Part shown: positions 23,296 to 34,944 of the stretch, in pieces
Layout of the letters: each line of letters starts with the position of its first letter
Position numbering within the stretch: position 1 is the first letter of the stretch
Assembly (NCBI GenBank): GCA_015680685.1
Contig: MNCI01008852.1
Coordinates: 401,114 to 465,113, forward strand
Length of the DNA: 64,000 bases
Direction: 5' to 3'
Source: Gnetum montanum
Taxonomy: Eukaryota > Streptophyta > Gnetopsida > Gnetales > Gnetaceae
Notes under the pieces: generated by a model
The model's database searches: none
Seen by the model: only the letters and a program-made list of their open reading frames with translations
Told to the model about the DNA's origin: nothing
Program-made: the position numbers and the translations under genes

Positions 23296-24660
23296 TGTCG
23301 TTTAAAAATGCCTTTTGGAATGCCAAAAAAGGCCATTTGATGGGTTTTATGGGCGCTATACACTTTTCTACATTGGAAACACATGTAGGGGGTAAATCTC
23401 ACGTATGCCCAGTGTGGATGGATGGGGGTTTTGAAAGATTTCCCCCATTAATGTGGAGGCCACATGCATATCCTGGAAACCTTCCCCCCTTAATGTGGAA
23501 GTTTTTCACCCTTCACCCCTAGCGTGGAAGCCACAAAAGCCAAAATTCATCACTTCATGCACTTCAATGTTGACATGCCACTTCAGTAAGCATGATGGAG
23601 AGCTTAGCATGGAAGATTCATCTCTAGCATGGAAGGTGTGCCTTAGTTACTATTTATAGTAAATGGAATGGGCATGGGTGAAAGCACTTACTATGTATAG
23701 TAACTCCCCAAATTTATGCACCCATCTCACCTGAATTTGGCAACCAATTTATAGCCAATTTGTAGCCAATTGGTAGCAATTTTATAGCCAATTTGCAGCC
23801 AAATCATATCCATTTTTCAACCCCATTCTTGGCCCAAATAACTTATAAAAGCCAACTTGAAACATCATTTACAAGTTGTAGAATTTGACAAGGTTTAGCA
23901 CTTTACACTATTCAACAAGTTCAACATTATTGAGCAACTTTTGGCATACAAACATTGTGGTAGTTCCACAATTTTTTGAGATGGTTAAGAAATTTTTCAA
24001 GCACTAATTCCACACATGGGGAATTTTCAGGCACTCAAGAGCTCTTACAAGTTTCCATGCTTGTATTCTCTTGAGCCCCAATGTGGAAGCATTATAGCCT
24101 TGAGGCTTGTGAACTTTTGGTGTCAAAGCTACATTTCTAGGGATCCCAATCCCCAGCATGGAGCAATCTACCAGCCAAATTTCTCACTTTTCTCATTCCT
24201 AAGTAGTGATCCAACTTGCAAATCAAAGGTTATAATGGAGGAAATTTAATAGCATCAAGAGTGGATTCACATTTGGATCATGAAGCAAATCACATTGGCT
24301 TCAATGGGCTTTAAACTCTTGCATAAGTGAACCCTCTTTCTACTCATCTAGGTACCATTTGTACACATTTCTCTAACTCACTTTATTCTTTCTCAATAAA
24401 GTTTTAAGTTTTAAGTTTTATGTACAAAATTTATTTGTTTATTATCTATGCATTATTTCAAAGTTGCTATCATTTTTACATTTTGTTCATTTTATTACCA
24501 TGGTATTGCATATCCCTAAGTCCTTGGTTGATCTACCAAACTGGCTAGGGCTTCTAGAATTCCATTTTTTCCATGGAGGCCCTAGGGATTTGTGGGTTGA
24601 GGAATTGTTGGATTAAGGATCTTTGTTTTTTCTAGTGACTGAGATTTTTAGTCATAACAT
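23296..24660 (+). repeat. Putative 3' LTR of the Tat element
   Basis: Starts TGTCGTTTAAAAATGCC after the polypurine tract. A TATA box (TATAAAAG, 23844-23851) and a poly(A) signal (AATAAA, 24395-24400) lie in the order expected for U3 and R on the plus strand. The right boundary is uncertain; CATAACA near 24660 is a candidate end. No partner LTR is present in the window, so identity rests on context. Several copies of the GCATGGAAG motif occur in its U3. Confidence 0.55.
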
Positions 24661-25246
24661 TATGCTCTTCATGTTTGAAAGGGCATATGCATAAAAACTT
24701 AAGCTCCGAGGATGTCACTTCTCTCAAGAAAAAGAGAGTGTAGGAAAACATGCCTTATTCATGGATCAAGGGGCCTTTTCCTTTGGAATAAAGGCTAGAA
24801 AAGTGTAAAGATTCTCATGGTTTTCATGCTAGCGAAACCATTACTAAAGAAGTACATTGGTCCTAATTTCTTTATATGCTTCATTACAAGGATATGTGAG
24901 CTTGCGAAGGATCTTTGACTTTGATGCTTGGGCCAATGCACATCTATTTGATGACTTAGGATTAGGATTAGATATGTTAGAGTAGGAATGTGTCTTAGGT
25001 CTTCTAGGAAAATACTATTTCATGTGCTTGTTTGTATTGGTTGTGGCTATTGCTTTTGTGTGTCTCATTGGTCATGTTGCTTACATGATTTCATGTGGCA
25101 TATTTGATGTGCTCCTAACCCATGAACTAATGGATGGTGTGTGCTTATGCTATGCATGTAGGTGTTGTAATTTTTAAGGCATAGTCCATCTTGGGTCCAA
25201 CTCTAGGTTGTTTAGCTAATTCTAGACTCAAGGATGATTTCAAATA
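24661..25246. other. No recognisable gene
   Basis: Between the putative LTR end and the LINE. No supported coding frame. It may still be part of the LTR or of the LINE's upstream region. Confidence 0.35.
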
Positions 25247-27690
25247 GTGCTTCATCAAAGTGGTGTTATTATACTTGCTAGATTTTCTCAATATTCATCA
25301 TTTACTTTTACACAATCTCAAGGTAACTCTTGCATTGATTTGTTTTTATGTTATTATGAAAACATTAAATTTATTAAGGAGTTAAAATTTGGAGAGTATT
25401 TGATGATATATTACTATCATTACCCTAGAAGTCAAGAAAAAATATATCAAAGTATCATATAAGAAATGGAATTTTGAAAGACAACATAAGGAGATTAAGC
25501 AAACTTTGCTTCTTGTAGCTAAGTTATGAATTCATAACAACAAGAAGCTGAGAAGACTTGGTTTGATGAAAAATTGTGCAAGCTAGAAAAAATATTAAGA
25601 ATTTGTATAAGAAACATAAATGTACTTTAGTTAAGGCATATAAATGCTTAATTAGAATCAAGAGAAGGAAATTTATTAATGAGTAGTAGGAATTTGTTAT
25701 TGACACCATTAGATAGAAGCATAGATAGTTTTGGTAGTGTTTTGATCATAAAGTGTCTTCATCATTTCATATTATTTTCAAGATATATGCTCATTTATAT
25801 TAAAATATTTATAGGGGAAGATAATAATTTAACTACTATTATACACCAAACATGTCTTCAATTTACTCTTAAGGAACTCATAGAGGGTATTAAAAAGCTA
25901 ACATCTAGAAAAGTTGTAGATTCATATGGTTTACATGCAGAATTATTAAAGTGGGTAGGACCTATTATTCATAGAGAAACTTAGCATAGATTAAATTTAG
26001 CAATAGATAAAGGATTGGATATCATTAAAGAACTAGTAATGCTATCTTTTTATATAAAAAGGGGGATAAAAATAATTTGAATAATTATCAATTAAACATT
26101 ATGAGTAATATTTTCAATAAGTTGTTAGGTACTTTGCTAGAAAAGATAATCAATTCGTAAGTTAATATTAACTAAGTTAGGGCAAGATGTTAAGTATTTT
26201 TTAGACAAAATCACTCAACTATTGATTACTTAGGTACTCTCAAATACTACATGTAGATTGCAAATAACCATAAAAAATTTTTATTTGTTTTGTTGATTTT
26301 GAAAAAGCATATGATTCATTGGTTTGCATAAATCTATGGTTACACTTGCATAAAATTAACATCTTTTCAAAATTGGTTGTAATAACTTAAAGATTGTATG
26401 AGGAAGTGATTATTAAAATTACAAACAATAATTTAGAGAAAAAGTTCAATTCCAAAGAAAAATTTTGATTTAGCAATGTTGTCTACTTCCTCAAACTTTC
26501 TTTAGTATCTATATTAATGAAATGTAGGAATGGTTATGTAATAGGAAAGATAGCCATGGTATCAAAATTGGATTTGCAGTTATACATCTTCTTTTGTATG
26601 TAGATGATGCTAGCTTAAACTCCACTACTATAGTAGGTATGAAAAATATATTGCAAATTTTTAGAAAATTATTGTCACTCATATGGTCTTTGAGTGAATA
26701 TGAATAAAACTAAATTGATGATCAAGGATTCAAAAATACCTATTAGGAATTCCATTTTAGAGGTACCAATGTACAAATAGTATATTCTTTTAAATATTTG
26801 GGTCTCATTTATATGAACAATTACAAGTGGAGGAATTGCATCAAAGAAATAATAATAGGAGGTTTCAAGACTCTATATGCTTTCAAAAGAAAGTGTAAGG
26901 ACTTGGACTCTAGGTGTGAAAGCTTAGAGAATACATTTTTCAAAATATCATATATCTTACTATGTTTTATGGATGCGCTATTTAGGGACCTTGACTTAGT
27001 ACTAAACTTTAAAAAGATATTGAAAGAGTATAAAAAAATTTTCTTCTTGATGAGTTAAAGGTAAAGATGCAAATGTCTTACTAAATGTTGTTATGTGAAT
27101 GTGATTTATTTTATTTAGTAGTACAAGATTTATTCCAATTCATCACATCCACTATCTCAAGGCAAGAAAAATTATTTAAAGGAATCCTTAAGGATTTTCA
27201 ATACCATGGTTGTTATTTTTGGGGAATGCAATAGTTAAGAAAATTAAATAATTCTTAGGAGGAAGGCCAAGAAAATCCTTAGCATGTTTACCATTTAGTC
27301 AAGTAGAAGATTTCAACATAGTTATGGTCTAACGTAGAAGGAAAGAAATAATTTATTTATATAACATAAGATTTTAAAAAAAAAGATCTAGAAGGCACTA
27401 TTTCTCAATTGTTATTCTGATCAAGTTTTGAAATGTCATCAAAAAGCTTTGCATAAGTTTGCATCATTTTAGAATTGAAAGTAGATGATAGATTCAACTC
27501 CTCTAAGAAGATTGCACTTGTAGGTTGTATAGGTCAAAAGTCATTTAGGAAGAGTTATATATGTTTCTTGTTTATGCTATACTATCCATTTGAGATAACA
27601 TTAAAATGTTATAGCAAAAAATTTATAGGATTTATTTTTATTGCTCCCAATGGTGCTTGGTTGATTTGTAAAGTATAACATTATTTTTCA
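25247..27690 (+). pseudogene. Decayed LINE retrotransposon
   Basis: Non-LTR element. The end of an endonuclease domain (CIDLFLCYYENIKFIKEL) is at about 25340-25410. Reverse transcriptase blocks follow: KLTSRKVVDSYGLHAELLKW, KRGDKNNLNNYQLN, VDFEKAYDSL, INEMXEWLCNRKDSHGIKI and the active site LLYVDDASL near 26590-26615. Many frameshifts and stops. The endonuclease start is missing. Clade cannot be fixed by eye. AT-rich even for this window, consistent with great age. Confidence 0.75.
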
Positions 27691-27954
27691 TGAAAATGTA
27701 ATATTTTATTAATAGATCCTATGGTTCTTTAGACATAATAAAGATTTAGTTTTAGTTTTAATAAATTCATAAAGATACAATAAATTGGAGAAGTGGTTAT
27801 CATTGTTCTTAACGATAATCAACCATAAATAAAGATATTTTTCTATATGTCCAAGTTATCAAATTTATTTTTATTAATTAGAAAAATGACTAAAAAAATT
27901 AACATTGTCAAAGTTAAAAATGAAATGCACAATCATCAATACATAAGGATAATG

Positions 27955-29440
27955 TTGGCGACCGTTTGGGACGTGATGACCAACGAGTGTCCTCGAACAG
28001 GATTTAGGTGCCTACTGGTCTCTAGCAACACCAAGGCCCAGATACCTCCAAATAAACTCAGTAGTTAATGTGAGTATGTGTGTGTGCTGTTGCAGTGTGC
28101 GGTTATGAGAAATGTAACGATTGTGTTGTGTGTAAACTACAAATGACTTACTTTAAAGAGATTCAGCCAACTTTGTCAAGTACTGTGAGTTGTTGAGAGT
28201 TTCCTATTTTGTTCAACTACCTAGTCTATGCGGTCCTTATAATACCTACTTGTAACAAATAAGATTTTGTAANNNNNNNNNNNNNNNNNNNNNNNNNNNN
28301 NNNNNNNNNNNNNNNNNNNNNNNNNNNNNNNNNNNNNNNNNNNNNNNNNNNNNNNNNNNNNNNNNNNNNNNNNNNNNNNNNNNNNNNNNNNNNNNNNNNN
28401 NNNNNNNNNNNNNNNNNNNNNNNNNNNNNNNNNNNNNNNNNNNNNNNNNNNNNNNNNNNNNNNNNNNNNNNNNNNNNNNNNNNNNNNNNNNNNNNNNNNN
28501 NNNNNNNNNNNNNNNNNNNNNNNNNNNNNNNNNNNNNNNNNNNNNNNNNNNNNNNNNNNNNNNNNNNNNNNNNNNNNNNNNNNNNNNNNNNNNNNNNNNN
28601 NNNNNNNNAGAGGCTCTCTTACAACAATCCCAATAGCAGTTCCCACACGTTGCCAAATAACAAAATTTACTACTAAAATGCTCTTAAGGCTTTTAAACAC
28701 AAGCGCTTCTATGGCAAAATTTTAATAGAAATTTCTATCGGGCAACAAGAATAGTAAGAGCAATCTAAAAATCCCAAAATTACTTGCCAAGGATGATACT
28801 ATCTACACCACTAGCTAAACAATTTAAACAAAATAAAAAATAAAATACATAACTCACAGGACCATGACAAAGAGGCTGAAATCTTTCCTTTAGCAAGCCA
28901 TCTTACAAGTAATCGTCTTTACAAATCTTCTTTGCAAATGCTCTTCTCAAGACCCCAAAGTGTGTCTCCAAGTGAGAGCCCAAGTGTGATCCCAATGTCT
29001 TCTCAAAAGTGTGATGTATGAGACCCCAATTGATCCAAAAGTCCTCCTCCTCCCCTTGATCCCTAAAGCCTTTTTATAGGGCTCAAAGGTAGGTAGGGAA
29101 GTTACAAAATATCTTGGGTGGTTTAACCACCATAGAGATAAAAAAGCTACAATGGACAAGTGTCCTATTCAGTTGCCAAGTGTCTTCACTCAATCGCCAA
29201 GTGTCTTCATCCAATTGCCAAGTGTTCACCATGGAGAGAAACAAGTTGCAGTTGACAAGTGGCCTTTTTAGTTGACAAGTGGCCTTTGTGGAGATAAAGA
29301 GGCTATTGTTGACAAGTGGCCCTTGTAGTATTAAAATTAGTTACAAATATCCTAGTTGTAACTACCCTAGGAAGTTATGACTTCTATAAGAAGTCATTAT
29401 CACTATAAAAATACAAAAGTCACTTGTTATATATATATAA
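27955..29440 (-). repeat. LTR-like dispersed repeat R3, left copy
   Basis: Homologous over most of its length to 44420-45720 in the same orientation: GGCGACCGTTTGGGAC against GCGACCATTTGGAAC at one end, TGGTCTCTAGCAACACCAAGG in the middle, and AAGTTATTATCA-type sequence at the other end. On the minus strand a TATA box (CTATAAAAAGG, about 29068-29080) suggests an LTR promoter. Short TTGCCAAGTGTCTTCA repeats lie at 29170-29330 in the inferred U3. An assembly gap hides its centre. The element type is unknown. Confidence 0.55.
28273..28608. other. Assembly gap (336 N)
   Basis: Undetermined bases. Frames that appear to run through it are artefacts. Confidence 0.98.
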
Positions 29441-29469
29441 TAGGTTATTAGGATATATTGGAAAGTTAT

Positions 29470-29720
29470 ATTGTTTACCCTTAACTTGATGCTTACATCG
29501 TCTTGAATCTTTCTTAACCAGCGATATTCCAAATTTGAAATTTTATCATTTTCCCATCCAACTCAAAAGTCTTAATTTTAAAAACAACACCGATGGTACT
29601 GACGTAACTCTCTGCATATGAATCCTCTGTGAATCGTAGCAGAAGGCATGACTTTCCAACAGCGGAGTCTCCATCGAGCAAGATCTTGAAAAAATAATTG
29701 CAATCAGTGCTTATCTTCAA
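29470..29720 (-). pseudogene. Rab1/RABD-type small GTPase fragment
   Basis: About 80 codons matching the N-terminal third of a Rab1-type GTPase, which in intact form controls ER-to-Golgi vesicle traffic. The P-loop GDSAVGKS, the switch I region ([10 protein letters not shown]) and a damaged switch II (WNIAG for WDTAG, then a stop in place of Gln before ERFKTM) are visible. Similarity fades at about 29475. No intron interrupts the stretch, suggesting a retrocopy or a captured exon set. Nonfunctional. Confidence 0.85.
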
Positions 29721-29839
29721 TACCCATAGAAAATAATGCCAAGGCCAAATGACAAAGCAATTTCAACCGAGCAGATCAATAAGCCAAGCTTCAAAAGTGC
29801 ATCCCTGATTCTCCTGACTGTGACTCAGGATAGATCGAT

Positions 29840-30161
29840 TGCGCACAGAGACCATGATATCTTATAAAATTTGTTGTCTTTCATCTTCCATTACCATAAG
29901 AAGCTTTTTCAATTCTGCAAGTTCTGCTTCAGTCTACTTAAGCCGCTTTTCTTCGTGAAGACGATTCAACATTTTTAGTTTCCTCTGAGTTTTCCAATCG
30001 GTGGCCCCTCTAAACGTGGTGACCACCTTCTTGACGGACTCAAATGGTGCAGATGTATTGATTTCGGCTCTGCTCATTATCGAATCCACCGTATTTTTGC
30101 AGGAATCGGCATTCATGGAGAAGGAAGAAGAAGAAAAAGAAGTAGAACCACTTTGCTGCAA
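29840..30161 (-). pseudogene. WEB-family-like coiled-coil protein fragment
   Basis: Frame from 30161: a Ser-rich start, then AEINTSAPFESVKKVV, a motif typical of the N-terminus of WEB/PMI2-type (DUF827) coiled-coil proteins involved in chloroplast movement, then DWKTQRKLKMLNRL. After an in-frame stop it continues as a charged coiled-coil-like segment (TEAELAELKKLL). Only the N-terminal part is present. It lies 120 bases from the Rab1 fragment, on the same strand. Confidence 0.55.
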
Positions 30162-30375
30162 CTTAAGGCCTAGCTATGAACTTCCCTCATCCTGAGCTTG
30201 CTTGGCCACCAAAGTTAGTGCTGAGCCCACGTCCACCATTGTCAAATATTTCATATCTACAACTACATCTGTGCTCAACATTGTTCAGAACTGATGCAGT
30301 ATTTCCTGCACTACTAAAAGATCTAGCACATCCTCGCGAGGCCACGCACCGGCAAATAGATCAACCCTAGCAGAA

Positions 30376-30756
30376 ATGGCTAGCCGCGGAGCCTCATTTT
30401 GCAAACTTTTCAGGCTTTCACCTCCGGCACCGCCTGCAACATTTTTTTTGGCCACTGCGCTAATCTTGAACTTTGTTAGTCACGACGCCGACGTAGGAAG
30501 AGGATCACGTCATCGGTTACGAATGACAGGTGTTGCTGGTCTATTCAGAAAAATGCTAGCATCATGCAAATTTCCTGTCAGAACCTTCACAGCACTGCAA
30601 CGTGGATTTGAATCGAACACAGTGATTCAACACATGAACATAATTTTTTCTTCCAATTTTAAGCACAGCAAATCCTTGTTTCTACTCTGCTCTGCGCAAT
30701 GGTTTTCTTCTGGTGGCGTTTTGCATAGGGTTTCAGTGATTTCTGTCTTGTGGTAG
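30376..30756 (+). CDS. Uncertain 126-codon open frame
   Basis: Open frame starting MASRGASFCKLFRL in G+C-richer DNA, Arg/Ser-rich and poor in acidic residues near its start, which resembles an organelle-targeting presequence. A downstream stretch (RGFESNTVIQHMN) resembles the linker between PPR motifs. It may be the degraded start of the PPR gene that follows in another frame. A chance frame is also possible. Confidence 0.3.
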   Translation: MASRGASFCKLFRLSPPAPPATFFLATALILNFVSHDADVGRGSRHRLRMTGVAGLFRKMLASCKFPVRTFTALQRGFESNTVIQHMNIIFSSNFKHSKSLFLLCSAQWFSSGGVLHRVSVISVLW

Positions 30757-30776
30757 AAAGATTTAAATTTTGGATT

Positions 30777-31080
30777 TTAGCACCGATGTATGTCTGGATA
30801 AGTTAAGGTTTTGGTAGTGTTCAAGATTCTAGGCTCATTTTTGTCTGAATGCCAACAAGGGATGAAATCACATGGAATGGTATGATTTTTGCATATGGGC
30901 AACATGGTCCTTGGAAGGAGGCTCTAAAACTTTTGTGTATTGGTTGGTTCAAGGATGCAAGTTGAACAAGGCCTCTAAGATTTTTGGACATTCAACCATG
31001 CCTTTGTGGATGTGAACCAATTAGCAAAATCTTGTCTTAATCGACATGGTAGACTTCAAGGTGAAGAAACAAAATCTCAA
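30777..31080 (+). pseudogene. PPR-protein fragment
   Basis: Pentatricopeptide-repeat remnant, an organelle RNA-binding protein type. In one frame, APMYV, a damaged stretch, then GFGSVQDSRLIF, a stop, and MPTRDEITWNGMIFAYGQ lead into WKEALKLL. This is the classic order of a PLS-type PPR repeat (MYxKCG, VFDxMPxRD, WNxMI, GxxxEAL). A frameshift follows, and DFWTFNHAFVDVNQLA near 30985-31030 resembles the start of the next motif. Broken by stops and frameshifts. Confidence 0.8.
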
Positions 31081-32117
31081 CAATCTCTTTTAAATTTTTC
31101 AAAAATCACCATAACCTTATAAATCCTGTTCCATTGAATGGCCAAAATGTGCCAATAGATAAGTTGTAGCAAAAATGTAGGACCCCCATTAACCAACCTC
31201 TAAATTTTCATTATTTTTTTCTCCAGTGTTTAAAACATAGGACTTGACCCATAGTAGCAACTAATAAAGATATGACTTGAGGGGTGTCAAATCCTCAAAA
31301 AATGAATAATAATATTAAAATTTTTTAAAGTACATTAGATCATTGAAGATAAAAGTCTAAAGAAAAAGTCTAATGATTTTGGAGATACATTTTCATCTTC
31401 TCATCCTTATAACCAATCCTTAAAAACCTTTCCTCTAGGGTAGGAAAAGGATCAGGCCTTGTCATTATTATAGTGGGTTAATTATAGGTCCTACATACTT
31501 CCTCCTTGTTAACCTTAACATGTTTTTGTTAAGGTATGACTTTTCCATTTTTCCTAATTCTAAGGATTAATGCATCAATATCATGTCACCTATCTTTAGT
31601 AGTATTATGATGTCTCAAAGACTAATATAGTCAAATGCGATGATTATCATTTTCCATTAGTTAAGAAGATATAAAAAATAAAACATTTATGTGACTTGTT
31701 TCAAGTTTTATTTTACAAGTAACACCAATGGATGTGGTTGGATATAATCTTATTCTTCCATTGTATTTATACTAAAAAATGATTATTTAATGTATAATAA
31801 TCTTCAAATAGTAGCTAGGGATTAAAAATATATAGGTTTCAAGAACTTTATTTATGCAATGTGTTATTGCATTTCCACATTGAGGGTCATCCAACTCAAA
31901 AAAATTAATCACTATCTAGCCTTGAGTTGGATGATCTTTAGCTTTTATACTATGCAAACAACAATTGGCTAAATAATCATTTTTTGGCATGCATACTAAT
32001 ATATCCCTAATATAGGTAATTGGCTGATGAATGATGAGTATGTCTTATACCCAATTATATGGCTCTACAAGCATATGCATGAATCCTATTGTAATCCATG
32101 AAATAAATAAGTTGTAC
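31081..32117. other. No recognisable gene
   Basis: AT-rich sequence after the PPR fragment. A segment near 31120-31160 resembles 555-590. No coding frame, RNA gene or clear repeat boundary. Confidence 0.4.
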
Positions 32118-33400
32118 ATGTTGGTCTATCTTGTATTTTTGTGATCTAAAATCTAGAAAATAGAGATTTCTGCTTCATTGAGCTTGTGTTTTAGATATTG
32201 ACTGAGTTGCTAAGCATTAAGACAGTGGAAGATATGGAAGCTAATTCAAGAATTCTAAGATGCATGGAGGAAAAGATCAACCAAGTCAACATCATTTTTT
32301 CTCAAACCTAGATGAAGCTTAGACATCTAGACTCCATGATGGATATCTAGGTTAAGAGTAGAAAAAGTTTAGAGCTCAACTTTTATCCTACCAAAATGTC
32401 CAAGATTATGGACATTCTAAAACTAAGGATAGATGTCCCAAATGGTAGATGTCCTAGCTCTAGGGTGAATGTCCTACTATAATTGATTCAAATATCAAGA
32501 TGAACATTCTAGTAACTCTTAGACATCCCACCCAAGCCTCAACCTTCTTAGTATGGATATCTAAGCCTTGAATTAAATGTCCTAGGTAGCCATTAAAGGA
32601 AACAAAAAAGCTCTTTTTAGCCATTTCCTAAACTCTAATTCTTTGTAAAAAAAACTTTCTTAGATGTAAGGATTATCTAGAAATATGCCTAGATTATGAT
32701 CCTCCAAGTAATCAATAATAAACATTGGCTACATCACTTTGGATTGAGCAAGGATTTAAATTTTTTTGATAGGTTCATGTTTGATCAGTGTATTGGAAGC
32801 TACACTACCATTGCTACACCATTTTGCTAGGATTTTGATTATTTTGTTGCATTATTCATGAGTGTATATTATTGAGATCAATAACGTTCTCATTGTTGTA
32901 TTATATGTATTTGGACTTGGATCTAAGGCTTAATTGTTCATTCATTCTATTGGCCTAGTGTGTGCATAACTTAGATAGCTCTAATTTGAGAAATCATCTA
33001 TCCTACACTTACATTCTCATTGTAATCCTTAAGGCTTTGCAAAGCATAGATCGTCTTTATGGGGAGATTACATTTCTTCCTTTAGGAGTTCAAATTTTTG
33101 TCCATTTGCTTCTACCTTAAGGGGTATATGACTATGTCCTATGGGAGGATCATAATTTATCTCAACCTTGTAAGAGACTTAGAAGTCATGTAGAATATCA
33201 AGATTGGACATCCTTTGAGGTGTGTGTAGCATTTGAGAATATACCATGGTGGTAGCCTTAGATATAGTTTTAATTCAAGTGGAATTTAACATGGTGAGCT
33301 TTACCACACATATATAGATGAGTTTATTTCATTTGTACACTTATTTTCAACATTTTAAATAAGATTTAATTTTTATTATAACTCATTCATCCCCCTCTCA
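32118..33400 (+). repeat. LTR of a SIRE-like copia element
   Basis: The segment 32150-32540 is homologous to 43850-44230 (GAAGCTAATTCAAGAATTCT, TTTTTTCTCAA, and clustered GATGTCCTAG motifs), same orientation. The right end has the C-rich CATCCCCCTCTCATTCCCCCC followed by a gag start, as in many copia elements of this group. The exact left end is uncertain. Confidence 0.55.
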
Positions 33401-33483
33401 TTCCCCCCTTTTAAGTTAATCAATCCATAAGTAATATTAAATATTAGTTACTCTCTCATTTCTAGATTTGATAATCTAGAAAA

Positions 33484-34070
33484 ATGAAAGTGCAACAAGG
33501 AACATCACTTCTATAACCACCACTTTTTTATGGCACTAACTATACCTTCTAGAAGTGTTGGATTCAAACTTACTAAAAGTAAAGTTGTTTATACAAATTT
33601 TAGAACTTTGAATCTTGAACATAAGATAAACATTCTAATCATAGAAGAGATAAGAGATTTTGATACTTTTAGGCTTCAAAAATTTCAAAGTGGACTTACC
33701 ACCTATGAGATGACATTAGTTGAGGAAGAAGTGCTAAAGGATGATTCCATTATCCTCTTTTCAAAACAAGTAATAGTAGAGAAGCCTAAAAAGACTTAAG
33801 GTAAGACATTCCTATATAGTGGAAATGATGATTTAGATGATTCAGAGGCTACAATAGTTACTATAAGAGTTAGTAGGATGGCTACAAATAATATTAAAGA
33901 ATAAAGAGAAAAAACTAAAAAAAAATGGTCAAGAGGTAAGCCGTTTGGTAAGATATTAATGTTGAGATTTTGGTATGTCAAAACCTTAAGGAAAATGGAA
34001 AGAGTAGAATGTTTGTTGTGGGTGATGTGTTTATAGGACATGAACAAGAACTTCACATGAGAACTAAGGG
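33484..34070 (+). pseudogene. gag of a SIRE-like copia element (N-terminal part)
   Basis: Starts at ATG 33484 with MKVQQGTSLL, a stop, then PPLFYGTNY, the typical plant copia gag opening. It continues with EEIRDFDTFRLQKFQSGL and TYEMTLVEEEVL at 33640-33750, the UBN2-type gag region, then a Lys-rich segment with stops to about 34070. The rest of the gag is not adjacent; a similar later gag part lies at 40440-41180. Confidence 0.7.
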
Positions 34071-34425
34071 CTCAAGAAAAACAAGATCTATAATGAGATG
34101 ACAAAGTGAAGACTACATGAGTTAAGATGAAAGCATGAACAAGAATGGACTAAAATCGAAGACTAAAAACCAAATGAATGTGCTTCAAGGACTAGGAAGA
34201 AGATAAATTGATGAGAGAAGCCTAAAAAACCAGAGCTTAAGAGTTGAGGAGACATCTTCTAGAAATAGTAGATGTCTTTATCCTAGAGAAGACATCTCTC
34301 TAGAGACATCCCATTTTCCAGCAAGATGTCTCTCTTGAATTGAGGCCAAGCTTAATTAGACATCCCAACTTTGAAGGAGACATCTACACTAGCCATTTGG
34401 TAGCCATTGCATGAATTCTAAGGAG
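34071..34425 (+). repeat. LTR fragment rich in AGACATC motifs
   Basis: Sequence with repeated GAGACATCTTC, AGACATCTCTC and AGACATCCCA motifs, the style seen in the SIRE-like LTRs at 32.3 and 41.6-44.2 kb. Probably part of another LTR, beginning near TGTTGTGGGTGATG at about 34014. Boundaries uncertain. Confidence 0.4.
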
Positions 34426-34543
34426 TTTTTGGATCTTAATTACAACTACCCTTTTGGATCTTGTTACAATAACAATAACACTTGTTATGAAGAGGCATCA
34501 TCTTCATCATGTAGTAGCTTCATTTGGGAATGGGGATGTTACA
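34426..34543 (-). repeat. LTR-X end fragment
   Basis: 118 bases matching 39610-39727, the end of LTR-X, same orientation: ATTACAACTACCCTTTTGG, CATGTAGTAGC, GGGAATGGGGATGTTACA. The rest of the LTR is absent to the left. No polypurine-tract complement is clear to the right. Confidence 0.7.
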
Positions 34544-34944
34544 ATCTACCATCCTTAGGTTTCATTCATTCTTGAATGAGTCCATGTTCACTATCTTTTT
34601 CCAATTATAATGCTTCTATTATGATCCCATGCTCTAAAAATTTGAAGTTGTTTCTTGCTTATTCTGCAAACAAAATATATGTGAGAATAAATTTTTGAGT
34701 ATTAAATATTACTTTATTAATATTAACCTCATTTTTGAGATAATGTCAAGAAGTAAATTAAAGATCTACCAACCACCAATCAATAGTCCTAACCAAGGAC
34801 ACACAAAATGTAACTTGTATCTAGTTACCTAGGTGAAGGCATGACAAATTCTTTATTCCCAACTTTCATTACCTTAGATATTTTTCTTATCTAATTAAAA
34901 TATAGTTTTAAAAATGGTGAAAATAATAAGACCATAAATAAAAT
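34544..34944. other. No recognisable gene
   Basis: AT-rich sequence between the LTR-X fragment and the CCR4-like pseudogene. Confidence 0.4.

Larger units (their letters stand above)
19400..24660 (+). mobile_element. Tat-lineage Ty3/gypsy element, 5' truncated
   Basis: Plus-strand remnant with pol (about 19485-22824), a polypurine tract at 23283-23295 and a putative 3' LTR from 23296. The RT motif DYVDDIVVKSK and an extra archaeal-type RNase H are hallmarks of the Tat/Ogre group. Gag, protease, PBS and a 5' LTR are not found in the window. The upstream tandem array and perhaps the antisense gene may belong to it; that is inference. Confidence 0.8.

Noticed and set aside
27955-27990. GGCGACCGTTTGGGAC as a primer-binding site
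   Set aside because: It resembles a tRNA complement only with an indel, and no LTR end with CA precedes it.
28221-28700. Minus-strand open frames of 136-159 codons
   Set aside because: They exist only because the 336-base N gap contains no stop codons.
29470-29720. A functional Rab GTPase gene
   Set aside because: Switch II is mutated, a stop replaces the catalytic Gln, and similarity ends after about 80 codons.
33796-34056. 86-codon minus-strand hydrophobic frame
   Set aside because: Antisense to the copia gag, where the plus-strand frame has family similarity.
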